The notes beneath the pieces are model-generated. The model was given only the letters and a program-made list of their open reading frames with translations. It did no database searches and had not been told where the DNA came from. A DNA stretch of 9,430 nt, taken from positions 17,573 through 27,002 of the forward strand of contig CAJTXF010000032.1 of NCBI GenBank assembly GCA_910580045.1. Reading direction: 5' to 3'. Source of the stretch: an uncultured Eubacteriales bacterium. GTDB taxonomy: Bacteria; Bacillota; Clostridia; Oscillospirales; Acutalibacteraceae. Numbering within the stretch: the first letter of the stretch is position 1; each line of letters begins with the position of its first letter. The position numbers and the translations under genes were made by a program. Below are positions 1 through 6,900 of this stretch, piece after piece.

Positions 1-1
1 G

Positions 2-26
2 GTTCCGGCGCGGCCGGAGCATTTTT
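2..26 (+). terminator. Intrinsic terminator-like hairpin at the left edge
   Basis: An 8-bp stem (2-9 with 13-20, including one G-T pair) closes a GCG triloop and is followed by ATTTTT at 21-26. This is the usual shape of a Rho-independent terminator reading left to right, so it probably ends a gene lying outside the window. The U-run is short, and the gene it would serve cannot be seen. Confidence 0.5.
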
Positions 27-300
27 GCGTATGTTTTGCGTCGCTGTACCGCTGTACATATACCCCAGCGTGGAAATCCCCCCGCATGGCCCCTGGGCCG
101 GAAGCCAGTCCGAGAGGAAGGGGATACGGCAGGCAAAACCACATACTCCAGGGGCGTGAGGGGGCCTGGTTTTTCTTCTGCCGGAAGGGGAGTGTCCGTT
201 TCGAGGCGTTTTCCTGTTCCCCCGCCCGTGGGGCGGGGGAACACAGATGATTATCTCTGTGGCTTGGACAATCCCTGCCGAAAGCCAGCCCTTGACATTT
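27..300. other. Unidentified GC-rich structured intergenic stretch
   Basis: There is no credible gene here: the only open frame on the + strand (36-302) is proline/arginine/glycine-rich, lacks a ribosome binding site and resembles nothing I know. Several stems are visible. A perfect 13-bp hairpin sits at 215-227/231-243 with a GTG triloop. A nested stem pairs CGGCAG (127-132) with CTGCCG (178-183) and AAAACC (135-140) with GGTTTT (168-173). CACAGA (242-247) can pair with TCTGTG (256-261). This could be an untranslated RNA, a leader, or the remains of one. I could not match it to a riboswitch, 6S, RNase P, tmRNA or SRP RNA consensus. Confidence 0.35.
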
Positions 301-320
301 GAACCGCTCTGTGGTACCGT
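292..320 (+). promoter_or_regulatory. Possible promoter just upstream of the palindromic elements
   Basis: A perfect TTGACA (292-297) is followed after 17 bases by TACCGT (315-320), preceded by an extended -10 TGG (312-314). The -10 matches consensus poorly. If active, it would read through both palindromic elements into the flavoprotein gene at 707 with a leader of about 380 nt. That would fit insertion of the elements between an older promoter and its gene, but this is inference. Confidence 0.25.
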
Positions 321-329
321 TATCCTCTA

Positions 330-490
330 GGGCTTGTTTGAAAACTCCGAAACACTGTCTATATTGTCCAGAAATGGTGGCTTCAGCGTCAAAAATCCTC
401 GAAAGGCGGAAGCGTTTCTTGCGGTTTTTTCCTTGAATCCACTCATTTCTGGACAAACATCCAGCATTTCTCCGGTTTTCAAACAGACTC
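330..490. mobile_element. Palindromic MITE-like element 1 (161 bp, TA-flanked)
   Basis: The ends are imperfect inverted repeats: GGGCTTGTTTGAAAAC at the left and its complement-like GTTTTCAAACAGACTC at the right (13 of 16 positions). A second, internal pair is perfect over 12 bp (TGTCCAGAAATG, 365-376, against 444-455). Both inner arms lie exactly 35 bases from their own end, so the whole element folds as one long hairpin. TA dinucleotides flank it at 328-329 and 491-492, as expected for a TA target duplication. It encodes no transposase, so it would need one supplied in trans. It is the same size and plan as the neighbouring element and shares GGGC(T/G)TGTT at the tip and a central CCTTGAATC. 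The mobilising family is not determined; TA duplication would fit IS630/Tc1-type transposases. Confidence 0.7.
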
Positions 491-492
491 TA

Positions 493-654
493 GGGCGTGT
501 TCACATAAGCGTTCGCACGAATCTTTTTGGTGGATTTCTGCCATCTTCCGCGTTAAAAATTTTTGAGGTGCGCCAGTACGCCTGCAAATTTTTGCCTTGA
601 ATCTGGCAGAAATCCCCTCAAAAGTCTTTATACTCAACTTATGTGAACAAGCCC
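493..654. mobile_element. Palindromic MITE-like element 2 (162 bp, TA-flanked)
   Basis: The terminal inverted repeats are almost perfect: GGGCGTGTTCACATAAG at the left against CTTATGTGAACAAGCCC at the right (16 of 17). An inner 12-bp repeat is perfect (GGATTTCTGCCA, 532-543, against 604-615), with both arms 39 bases from their ends. TA flanks the element at 491-492 and 655-656. The left TA is also the right border of element 1, so the order is TA-element-TA-element-TA. There is no coding capacity. Its right end is only about 50 bases before the start codon of the flavoprotein gene, so any long hairpin in a read-through transcript would sit in that gene's leader. Confidence 0.75.
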
Positions 655-706
655 TAATCCCGCCCCCCGCGCCGGTTTGAAAATTTCTCACCAAAGGAGA
701 CCAGCT

Positions 707-1294
707 ATGCCCCTGATTGAGCACAAAAAACGCCTGCTAATCCTGTTCTGCTCCCCCAACCCCCACGGCTGCACCCGGATGCTGCTGGACAGCTTTTTGG
801 AGGTGTTCCGAGAGCGGAAGGACTGGCTGGTGGAGGAAATCGATACCTATCAGCTGAACCCCCAGCCCTGCGTGGGCTGCCGGGCCTGCGCCAAAAAGGC
901 GGCCTGCCGGTTCAGCGATTTGGACGCCTTTGACAAATCCCTGCGCCGCAGCGACTTGCTGGCCGTGGCCTCGCCGGTGTATAACGACTCCTTCCCCGCG
1001 CCCATGAAGGCCCTGCTGGACCGCACCCAGCGGTACTTTGAGGCCCGCTTCTCCCTGAACATGAAGCCCCCTGTCAAGAAGCACCGGGACGCCGCCCTGC
1101 TTCTCACCATGGGCCGGCAGGAGGATTTCCCCCTGGAGGTGACTGTCCACCAGCTGCAGCGGGCTTTCAGCGTGATGAACACCACCCTGCGGGGCTGCGC
1201 GGTGTGGGAGGGCACGGACTTGGGCCGGCAGGGGCTGTACCCAGCCCAGCAAAAAGCCCGGGCGCTGGCTCTTGAATTATTGGGCGAAGTGTGA
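707..1294 (+). CDS. Flavodoxin-fold NAD(P)H/FMN oxidoreductase, iron-sulfur flavoprotein-like
   Basis: This predicts a soluble 195-residue protein of the NADPH-dependent FMN reductase / iron-sulfur flavoprotein superfamily, which transfers electrons from FMN. The frame extends upstream to 677, but I start it at ATG 707 because AAAGGAGA (693-700) lies six bases before it. Visible motifs are an FMN-phosphate loop after the first strand (SPNPHGCT, residues 16-23), a cysteine motif C55-x2-C58-x2-C61-x5-C67, and SPVYNDSF (89-96), the flavin-ring loop typical of this family, followed by a KALLDR helix. The compact four-cysteine spacing is the one used for a 4Fe-4S cluster in archaeal and clostridial iron-sulfur flavoproteins. 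Many flavodoxin-like relatives keep only part of it, so cluster binding is inference. The gene stands upstream of the YebC-family gene with a 41-base gap holding that gene's promoter. The physiological substrate cannot be told from sequence. Confidence 0.85.
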   Translation: MPLIEHKKRLLILFCSPNPHGCTRMLLDSFLEVFRERKDWLVEEIDTYQLNPQPCVGCRACAKKAACRFSDLDAFDKSLRRSDLLAVASPVYNDSFPAPMKALLDRTQRYFEARFSLNMKPPVKKHRDAALLLTMGRQEDFPLEVTVHQLQRAFSVMNTTLRGCAVWEGTDLGRQGLYPAQQKARALALELLGEV

Positions 1295-1300
1295 TATGAT
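1272..1300 (+). promoter_or_regulatory. SigA-type promoter for the YebC-family gene
   Basis: TTGAAT (1272-1277), a 17-base spacer and TATGAT (1295-1300), with an extended -10 TGA just before it. The -35 and spacer lie in the last codons of the flavoprotein gene. Transcription would start near 1307, giving a leader of about 30 nt before ATG 1336, so the YebC-family gene can be expressed independently of its neighbour. Confidence 0.6.
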
Positions 1301-1335
1301 AAGGGGGAAATCTTAAAGAGTAAGGCGGTTACAGT

Positions 1336-2076
1336 ATGTCAGGACATTCAAAATGGAACAATATCAAGCGGAAAAAGGAAAAGGCCGACGGCGCCAAGGC
1401 GAAGATTTTCACGAAAATCGGCCGCGAGCTGGCTGTGGCCGTGAAAGAGGGCGGCAGCCCGGACCCCGCGGCCAACTCCCGGCTGAAGGACTGCATCGCC
1501 AAAGCCAAGGCAGCCAATGTGCCCAATGACAATATCGAGCGCATCATCAAGCGGGCGGCTGGCGAGGGCAATGCCGCCAGCTATGAGAACATTACCTATG
1601 AGGGCTATGGCCCCTGCGGCGTGGCGGTGATTGTGGAGACCCTTACCGACAACCGGAACCGCACCGCGGCGGATGTGCGCCACGCCTTTGACAAGTACGG
1701 CGGGAACCTGGGCACCAGCGGCTGCGTGAGCTTTATGTTCAAGGAGAAGGGCGTTATTGTCATTGAGCGGGAGGATAAGGACGAGGACACCGTGATGGCC
1801 GACGCCCTGGAGGCCGGCGCCTCGGACTTCTCCGCGGACGAGGATGTCTTCGAAATCAGCACAGAGCCCAGCGATTTCAGCGGCGTGCGGGAGGATTTGG
1901 AGGCAAAGGGCTATGAGTTCGTCTCTGCTGAGGTGGAGATGGTGCCCGACACCTACACAGCCATTGCAGACGAGGACACCATCATCAAGATGCAGAAGAT
2001 GCTGGACCTTCTGGAGGATAATGACGACGTGCAGAACGTGTGGCACAACTGGGACGCGCCGGAGGACGAGGAGTAA
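1336..2076 (+). CDS. yebC: YebC/PmpR/TACO1-family protein
   Basis: A full-length, 246-residue member of the YebC/TACO1 family. The N-terminal signature MSGHSKWNNIKRKK is diagnostic and continues into the usual helical segment with AKAKIFTKIGREL. The middle carries NITYEGYGPCGVAVIVETLTDN-type sequence and NRTAADVRHAFDKYGGNLG, the most conserved stretch of the family, and the tail is acidic (DAPEDEE). Members were long annotated as DNA-binding transcription regulators. More recent work on bacterial YebC and mitochondrial TACO1 places them on the ribosome, easing stalls at proline-rich stretches. Which role dominates here cannot be read from the sequence. ATG 1336 is preceded by a modest AAGGCGG (1322-1328), seven bases away. 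A perfect 13-bp hairpin follows ten bases after the stop. GC content and codon use match the flavoprotein gene, unlike the toxin gene downstream. Confidence 0.97.
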   Translation: MSGHSKWNNIKRKKEKADGAKAKIFTKIGRELAVAVKEGGSPDPAANSRLKDCIAKAKAANVPNDNIERIIKRAAGEGNAASYENITYEGYGPCGVAVIVETLTDNRNRTAADVRHAFDKYGGNLGTSGCVSFMFKEKGVIVIEREDKDEDTVMADALEAGASDFSADEDVFEISTEPSDFSGVREDLEAKGYEFVSAEVEMVPDTYTAIADEDTIIKMQKMLDLLEDNDDVQNVWHNWDAPEDEE

Positions 2077-2085
2077 GCCTGACAG

Positions 2086-2115
2086 CAAACGCCGCAGGGG
2101 AGCCTGCGGCGTTTG
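2086..2115 (+). terminator. Perfect 13-bp hairpin after the YebC-family gene, weak terminator or attenuator
   Basis: The stem pairs 2086-2098 with 2103-2115 around a GGAG tetraloop and is GC-rich in its core. No U-run follows (GTTTGTGAATAA), so termination would be weak. It may protect the 3' end of the upstream mRNA or partly limit read-through into the toxin gene, which starts 33 bases later. Confidence 0.5.
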
Positions 2116-2147
2116 TGAATAACCAGGAAAATGGGTGGAGGAGCGCA

Positions 2148-2630
2148 ATGACTTGGACAGTTTTCGATAATATTTCGCAAGCCGGCAAATGGCTGAAACG
2201 AAAGATAGAACTGATTGAAGAAAAAGGGCGCTTGCTGCAAGCCCAAGCGAGCAGAGGGTCACCCTACATCGTATTAGTCCACCGTGGAGCTGTTTTCGAT
2301 GCAGAACTGGGTCTTGGCAACATTGGGGGCGAAAAGAACAAGACCCGGCCTGTGGTTGTTTTGACCCCTGACCGGTTGAACAAAGGTCATACAGTCGTGG
2401 TCGTGCCATTGAGCACGCAGTTTTTGGTAGATAACCAGGGGCTACCCAAATACCAAAACCACTATTTGCTCCGAAAAAGCGACTATCCTTTTCTTGCCAA
2501 AGATTCCGTTACCAAATTTGAGGATATTCGCAGCATTGATGTTGTGCGGCTTCGCCAGCGTCGAGGAGATATCTCCAAGGAGGATATGAGGAGAATGAAA
2601 AAGGCAATTTTATTTACCCTTGGATATTGA
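2148..2630 (+). CDS. MazF/PemK-like toxin with N-terminal helical extension, no antitoxin seen
   Basis: This predicts 160 residues with a MazF/PemK-type fold. MazF proteins are ribosome-independent, sequence-specific endoribonucleases that cut mRNA. Residues 46-90 give the hallmark pattern: RGAVFDAELG, then GGEKNKTRPVVVLTPD with the conserved Arg67, then VVVVPLST with Ser89/Thr90 at the usual catalytic Ser/Thr position. A C-terminal segment (SVTKFEDIRSIDVVRL, 120-135) matches the usual second half. I chose ATG 2148 because GGTGGAGGAG (2134-2143) lies four bases before it; the frame is open further upstream but without a binding site. Residues 1-40 form a lysine/glutamate-rich helical extension not needed for the MazF core. 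No antitoxin frame lies in the 71 bases upstream or directly downstream. Its AT-richer codons (GAA, AAA, ATT) contrast with its neighbours, which suggests later acquisition. Confidence 0.85.
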   Translation: MTWTVFDNISQAGKWLKRKIELIEEKGRLLQAQASRGSPYIVLVHRGAVFDAELGLGNIGGEKNKTRPVVVLTPDRLNKGHTVVVVPLSTQFLVDNQGLPKYQNHYLLRKSDYPFLAKDSVTKFEDIRSIDVVRLRQRRGDISKEDMRRMKKAILFTLGY

Positions 2631-2655
2631 CAAACTCAAATACATATACTATAAT
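2627..2655 (+). promoter_or_regulatory. Consensus SigA promoter for a small RNA
   Basis: Perfect TTGACA (2627-2632), a 17-base spacer and perfect TATAAT (2650-2655). The -35 overlaps the toxin's TGA stop (2628-2630). Predicted start is near 2662. This is one of the strongest promoter matches in the window, yet no protein gene follows on this strand. Confidence 0.85.
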
Positions 2656-2661
2656 AGAATC

Positions 2662-2770
2662 ATGATAGGCTGTGCGGCGGTTTTCGCCGTGTACAGCCGC
2701 CTGCGACCTGCTTCGGCAGGATATAGTGATTCAGAGAGGCCCGGCTGGGATTTTCAGCCGGGCCTCTTGT
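2662..2770 (+). ncRNA. Candidate small RNA of about 105-110 nt, three stem-loops
   Basis: The unit lies between a consensus promoter and an intrinsic terminator and has no convincing open frame. Stem-loop 1 pairs GGCTGT (2668-2673) with ACAGCC (2693-2698) around an inner CGGCG/CGCCG hairpin (2675-2679/2685-2689). Stem-loop 2 is CCTGC-TTCG-GCAGG (2707-2720), a hyperstable CUUCGG tetraloop. A single-stranded AT-rich linker (about 2721-2734) follows, then the terminator stem. The linker or the loop of stem-loop 1 could be a base-pairing site. I do not recognise the family: it does not match 6S, 4.5S/SRP, tmRNA, 6C or riboswitch consensus sequences known to me. It could act on the adjacent toxin transcript, but nothing in the sequence shows that. 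Confidence 0.65.
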
Positions 2771-2773
2771 TTT
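2735..2773 (+). terminator. Strong intrinsic terminator of the small RNA
   Basis: A perfect 13-bp GC-rich stem (2735-2747 with 2755-2767) with a seven-base loop, followed by TTGTTTT. The opposite strand has no U-run after the stem, so it acts for the + strand. Confidence 0.85.
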
Positions 2774-2795
2774 CTCAATTTCCTTTGCCACGCAG

Positions 2796-2827
2796 AAAAG
2801 CCGCAGGCTCCCGCCCGCGGCTTTTTT
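2796..2827. terminator. Bidirectional terminator between convergent units
   Basis: The stem AAAAGCCGC (2796-2804) pairs with GCGGCTTTT (2817-2825). It has T-runs on both strands: TTTTTT at 2822-2827 on +, and TTTTCT read on the complement. On the - strand it falls about 15 bases after the stop of the SLH gene and most likely ends the peptidase operon. On the + strand it backs up the small-RNA terminator. Confidence 0.8.
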
Positions 2828-2841
2828 CTATTGCTTCGTGC

Positions 2842-3876
2842 TTATTTATCCTTCAAAAACGCCCGCAGAATCGTGGCCAGCTGGGCCCGGGTGGCGCCGC
2901 TTGTGGGCAGCAGCTTGCCCTTGGCGCCGCCGATAAGCCCTTCGCCCACAGCCCAGCTCATACCCTTTTCCGCGTACACGGCCAGGTTCCCCCTGTCCGG
3001 GAACTGCTCCAAATCACCCCGGGCGCTGGTGTCATAGCCCTTGAACTGGGCGTACCGGTACAGAATCAGCGCCAGCTCCTGCCGGGAGATGCTCTTGTCC
3101 GGGCGGAAGGTGCCGTCGTCATACCCGGCCACAATCCGGTTCTGGCTGGCCCAGTTCACCGCGCTGCTGTACCATTTGCCCTGGGGCACGTCTGAGAAAT
3201 GGATGTCCCCGGACACAGCGGGCTTGCCCTCCATCTGATACAGGATGGTGACAATCATGCCCCGCTTGGTCGAGCCGTCAGGGTCAAACCTGCCATTGCC
3301 CACGCCGCTCATCAGCTGGTTCGTGTAGGCATAGCTCACCGCGTCATAGTACCAGCTGTCTCCCGTCACGTCCGTAAAGGGCAGGCTGGTTTGCCCCGGC
3401 CCCACAGGTATGTCTGTCATGTCCACTGTCCCGCCGTTCAGGATGGTGTCCTGGCTCAGCAGGGCCGCCCGGGCGCTTTTGGGAACAATGCCCTTGCCCT
3501 GATAGCTCAGCGTGCCCAGGGGCAGGCTGGACTGGGTGTTCAGCGCGTAGGCTGAGACCAGGTACAGGGCCACAGTGGTGGTGGTGTCTGTCTGGCTCAC
3601 CAAAGTGGAGAAGGCCGGGCTGAACGCCTCGTTATCCGCAGGGCTGAGCAGGACCTTGTCAGGCTCCAGGCCGCCCCCGGGCAGGGTGAGCTCCAGCTGC
3701 ACCCCGTGGATGACCGGGCTGTCCGGGACTGGCTCCAGGCTCAGCTCTACAGAGCCGGAAGGGGTTTGGGAGTAGACCAGCCCCATGGACTGGGCCTGGG
3801 CCGGCAGGGCGGGAATCAGCCCCCACACCAGCGCCAGGGCCAGCAGGGCAGAGAGCAGTCTCTTCTGTGGCTTCAT
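2842..3876 (-). CDS. Secreted SLH-domain protein with cohesin-like domain (putative surface anchor)
   Basis: This predicts 344 residues. A signal peptide (1-28) has MKPQKR followed by a hydrophobic core and an AQA cleavage site. Residues about 30-165 form a beta-rich domain with cohesin-like features: alternating hydrophobic strands (VELSLEPV), IHGVQLELTL, a variable middle, then VALYLVSA and LGTLSYQGKG. Three SLH repeats follow (about 166-212, 227-273, 290-341), each with the aromatic W-Y/A-V core and an SxxR or TRAQ-type motif (ISRQE, ATRAQ). SLH repeats bind pyruvylated secondary wall polymers and hold proteins on the cell surface. The gene lies 42 bases after the dockerin-bearing M60 peptidase, is preceded by AAAGGTGG, and ends before a bidirectional terminator. 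The context suggests it anchors the peptidase. The SLH call is firm; the cohesin call rests on pattern and neighbour, and another immunoglobulin-like fold is possible. Confidence 0.85.
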   Translation of the reverse strand: MKPQKRLLSALLALALVWGLIPALPAQAQSMGLVYSQTPSGSVELSLEPVPDSPVIHGVQLELTLPGGGLEPDKVLLSPADNEAFSPAFSTLVSQTDTTTTVALYLVSAYALNTQSSLPLGTLSYQGKGIVPKSARAALLSQDTILNGGTVDMTDIPVGPGQTSLPFTDVTGDSWYYDAVSYAYTNQLMSGVGNGRFDPDGSTKRGMIVTILYQMEGKPAVSGDIHFSDVPQGKWYSSAVNWASQNRIVAGYDDGTFRPDKSISRQELALILYRYAQFKGYDTSARGDLEQFPDRGNLAVYAEKGMSWAVGEGLIGGAKGKLLPTSGATRAQLATILRAFLKDK

Positions 3877-3918
3877 ATTTTATAAGACCACCTTTCTGGT
3901 TTCATTCATCGTCACAGG

Positions 3919-6900
3919 TTACTTGTCCTGGTTCAGCACCAGGCTGGGGATGTCCTGCCCGCCGGGGCTGTTCATCCACAAGGTGCTGGCTGACAGCAGC
4001 CGGCCGCTGTCCGGGTTATTCGGGTCATCCACCCGGTACAGCTCTGCCATGATTTCAGAGGGCAGCAGGTTCACCCCGTCGCAGTGGGTGGTGTCCTGAA
4101 GCTCTGCCTCCCGCTGCACATTGGGCACGAACAGGAACAGCCCGTCGCTCACGTCACTGACCATCATATCCTCCGGCACTTGGGAGAGCAGGTAAATATC
4201 CCCGTCCATGTCCCGGATTTCTTCCTCTGTCACCACAGTCTCCCCGCCGGACTCGTCCACCGCAGTCTTGGTGGTGGTGAACTTACCCTTCACCCGGATA
4301 GAGCTGTAGTAGGGGTCGCCCCGATAGGTACCCACAACCACCAGGGTCCCGGCAGGAATCACCTCTCCCCCGCCGCAGTCATAGTCCGCCGAGAGCCGCC
4401 CCGCAAAGCCGTTTTCATCCGTGAGGAAGCTGATGTCATCCCCCGCGTAGCTGATTAGCTGGAGCTTGTCCTGGGCAACGCCTCCGGGCAGGCCGGTGAC
4501 AGTCACGGTCTTGGCGTCATAGGTCCAGATGGTGCCGCTGGCGCTGTCTGTGCCGGGCTTGTTGAAATAGGTCACATAGCTCTGGGGGTCGTCCGCGGAC
4601 TGGCTGTCCCCAAAGCTGCCGGAGCGGGCGGTGACAGTCTTGCCGTCCTTGTCCGTAATGGTGACGGTGAAGTCCCCGCTTGTGGGTTTCAGGCCCGCCA
4701 GCTTCAGGCCGGAGACAGGGGTCTCCTCCTTCAAGGTAAAGACAGCCGTGCCGCCGCTGAGGCTGAGGGTGTACGCGTCAGCGGGGACCGTCTTGTCATA
4801 GGCCACCCGCACCTGGCCCGCGTCGGCGGTGTCCACCAGATTGCCCAGCAGGTCATAGGTCTTCACCGAGTAGGTAAAGGCCAGGTGGTTGCCGGTGCCG
4901 ATTTCGTCAGTATACAGCAGGCTGCCCTGCACCTTTTCCGGGGTGACGAAGGCAATGGGCTTGCCGTCCCGGAGAATCTCCCAGCCCTGGATATTGCTGG
5001 ACTCCCGCACAGCGGAGCTGATTTCCACCTGGTTGGCGCTGCCCTCCTTCAGCCGGGCTCTGATAAGCTGGTTTATGCTGCCCGCGCCGGTACCGTTCAG
5101 CCGTTCCCGGCGGCTCTGGTCGCTGAGATACCACAGGGCCCGGGGCTCTTTGGCGTAAGAGGCCAGCTTGGCCTTTACCGGCTCACCCAGCCGCATACCC
5201 CAGCGGGTGAAGAACTCGGTCAAATCTTTCCCGGCAGTGCCGCTGGCAGTGAGGGCCATTTTTTCGTCATAGCTCAGCTCGCCCATGCCTTTGGTATAGG
5301 TCCCGGCCTTCCAGGCGGTGAAAAAGCGGTTGTAGAAGTCCATGGGCTTGTCCGCCCCGTCATAGGCCAGGTGGAGCTGCCAGTACATGCCCAGCTGGAC
5401 GAACACGTTGTTGCTCTCGCCAGGGGTCCCCTCTGCCGTCTTCTGGAAGATGGAGGGATACTTCCCGCTGGCCTCCAAGCGGGAGGGCAGGATATTGGAC
5501 TGGCCGTCATAGGTCTGGACCATCAGGGAATAGATGTTGTTGGTGATTTCCGCCCGGCCCAGCTTGTCCATATTGTGGCCAATCTCATGGGCAATGCCCC
5601 AGCCAAACAGCTTGTTGGCATTCCCCAGCCCAGTGACAGAGATAGGCTGCCCCCCGGCCATGCCCGCACAGGAGCCATACCCGATGCCGATGTGGTTGCC
5701 GGCCGCGTACATAAAGGCGCCGGAGAACATCTGCATACACCGGATATTCTGGCGGGTCTGCATATCGTTCTGCCCATAGGTGTTGCTGATGCCCTGGGTG
5801 GTTTTGCAGATGTGCATCAAATCCTCCCAGGCCAGCACGGAGTTAAACAGCGCCTGAATCCGGGCCTCTCCTGTGGCGGTGGTGCTGTTCTTCACCGCCA
5901 GGGCGGGCAGGGACAGCAGCACGCTGGGGGTGGAAATCTCTGTTACATTCAGGCAGCTGGTGGTCTGATTGGAGGCGGTCAGCTTCTGGGCGGCCACATA
6001 GGCGTCCAGCTCTGTGAGATAGGCGGAGATGGCGTTTTTCTTGGCGCTCTCGGTCATATTGTACCAGCCCGACAGCTCCAGCACAGGCATCACAGTGCCC
6101 CGGCGCACATGGAGCTTCACCTTCTCCGGGCTGGGGCCCTCATAGGTAAAGTACAGCGCGCCGCCCCGGGGGGTGTTCTGGCTGCCGATTTTGGGGGCTT
6201 TCAGGATATTGCGTCCGTTCTGCACTGTACCCATGCTGGCCTGCCAGGCAGAGGCCTCGGCGTTGAACTGGCTTGCGTATACGCTCAGCGCGCCCCCCTC
6301 CGGGATGCCCTCCGCGTACACGGTGATTTCCTGGTTTGCTTGCAGGGCCACGCCCAAGGGCTGCAATACACTGCCCCCCTGGCTGTACTTCTGGCTGTCC
6401 GCAGAGCCGGAGCGGGACTGGACCCCCTCCTTAACCATGCCCTTGGTGGAGCCGGAGAGCAGCTCCTTTGCCAGGGCCAGCTCGTCCGCCAAAGTGGCGG
6501 TGTCTGTGTAGTAGTACTTTTCGTCGCTCTGGAGCCGGGCCTCCAGGGCCTGGATGTCCGCAAGGCTCACCCCGGGTTTCAGGGCTGTATGCAAATCCCC
6601 GCTGAACAGGGCGTTGATTTCGTCCGGCAGGCAGTGGGCCGGGTCATACTCCATAAACAGCAGCTCAGAGCAGCTGACCAGGTTGTAATCGGCCTGCTCC
6701 ACCGCCACGCTGATTTGGACCACCTTCTTCTGGGCCCCAAAGGGCAGGATAGCAAAGCGGCTGGTGGGGATTAGGCTTCGGTTGGGGATATTGGGCCAGG
6801 TCTGCACATAGCCGCCGTTGTTGCCGGTGTCTGTGTTGTTGTCCACGCCGCCCCGCTGGGGGTCAGGGACAATCAGGTGGCCGTTTTTGCTCAAATCCTC

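Noticed and set aside
69..135. Fragments resembling a cobalamin riboswitch (GTGGAAATCC, GAAGCCAG, GGCAGGC)
   Set aside because: The B12-box consensus is not met (AGCCAG is followed by TCCGAG instead of GAGACC), the GCCACTG element is absent and no B12 gene follows.
36..302. 88-codon frame in the left intergenic region
   Set aside because: It has no ribosome binding site and a Pro/Arg/Gly-rich composition, and its sequence is better explained by GC-rich hairpins.
304..322. T-box-like TGTGGTACCG
   Set aside because: It resembles the T-box antiterminator core (GGGTGGNACCGCG) only partly. There is no stem I, no following terminator and no aminoacyl-tRNA synthetase or amino-acid gene downstream.
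334..600. 88-codon frame spanning both palindromic elements
   Set aside because: It runs across the junction of two inverted-repeat elements and lacks a proper start signal. The palindromes explain the sequence.
1348..2409. 353-codon frame on the - strand opposite the YebC-family and toxin genes
   Set aside because: It is antisense to two well-supported proteins, shows low-complexity Leu/Ala/His/Val composition, and has no binding site.
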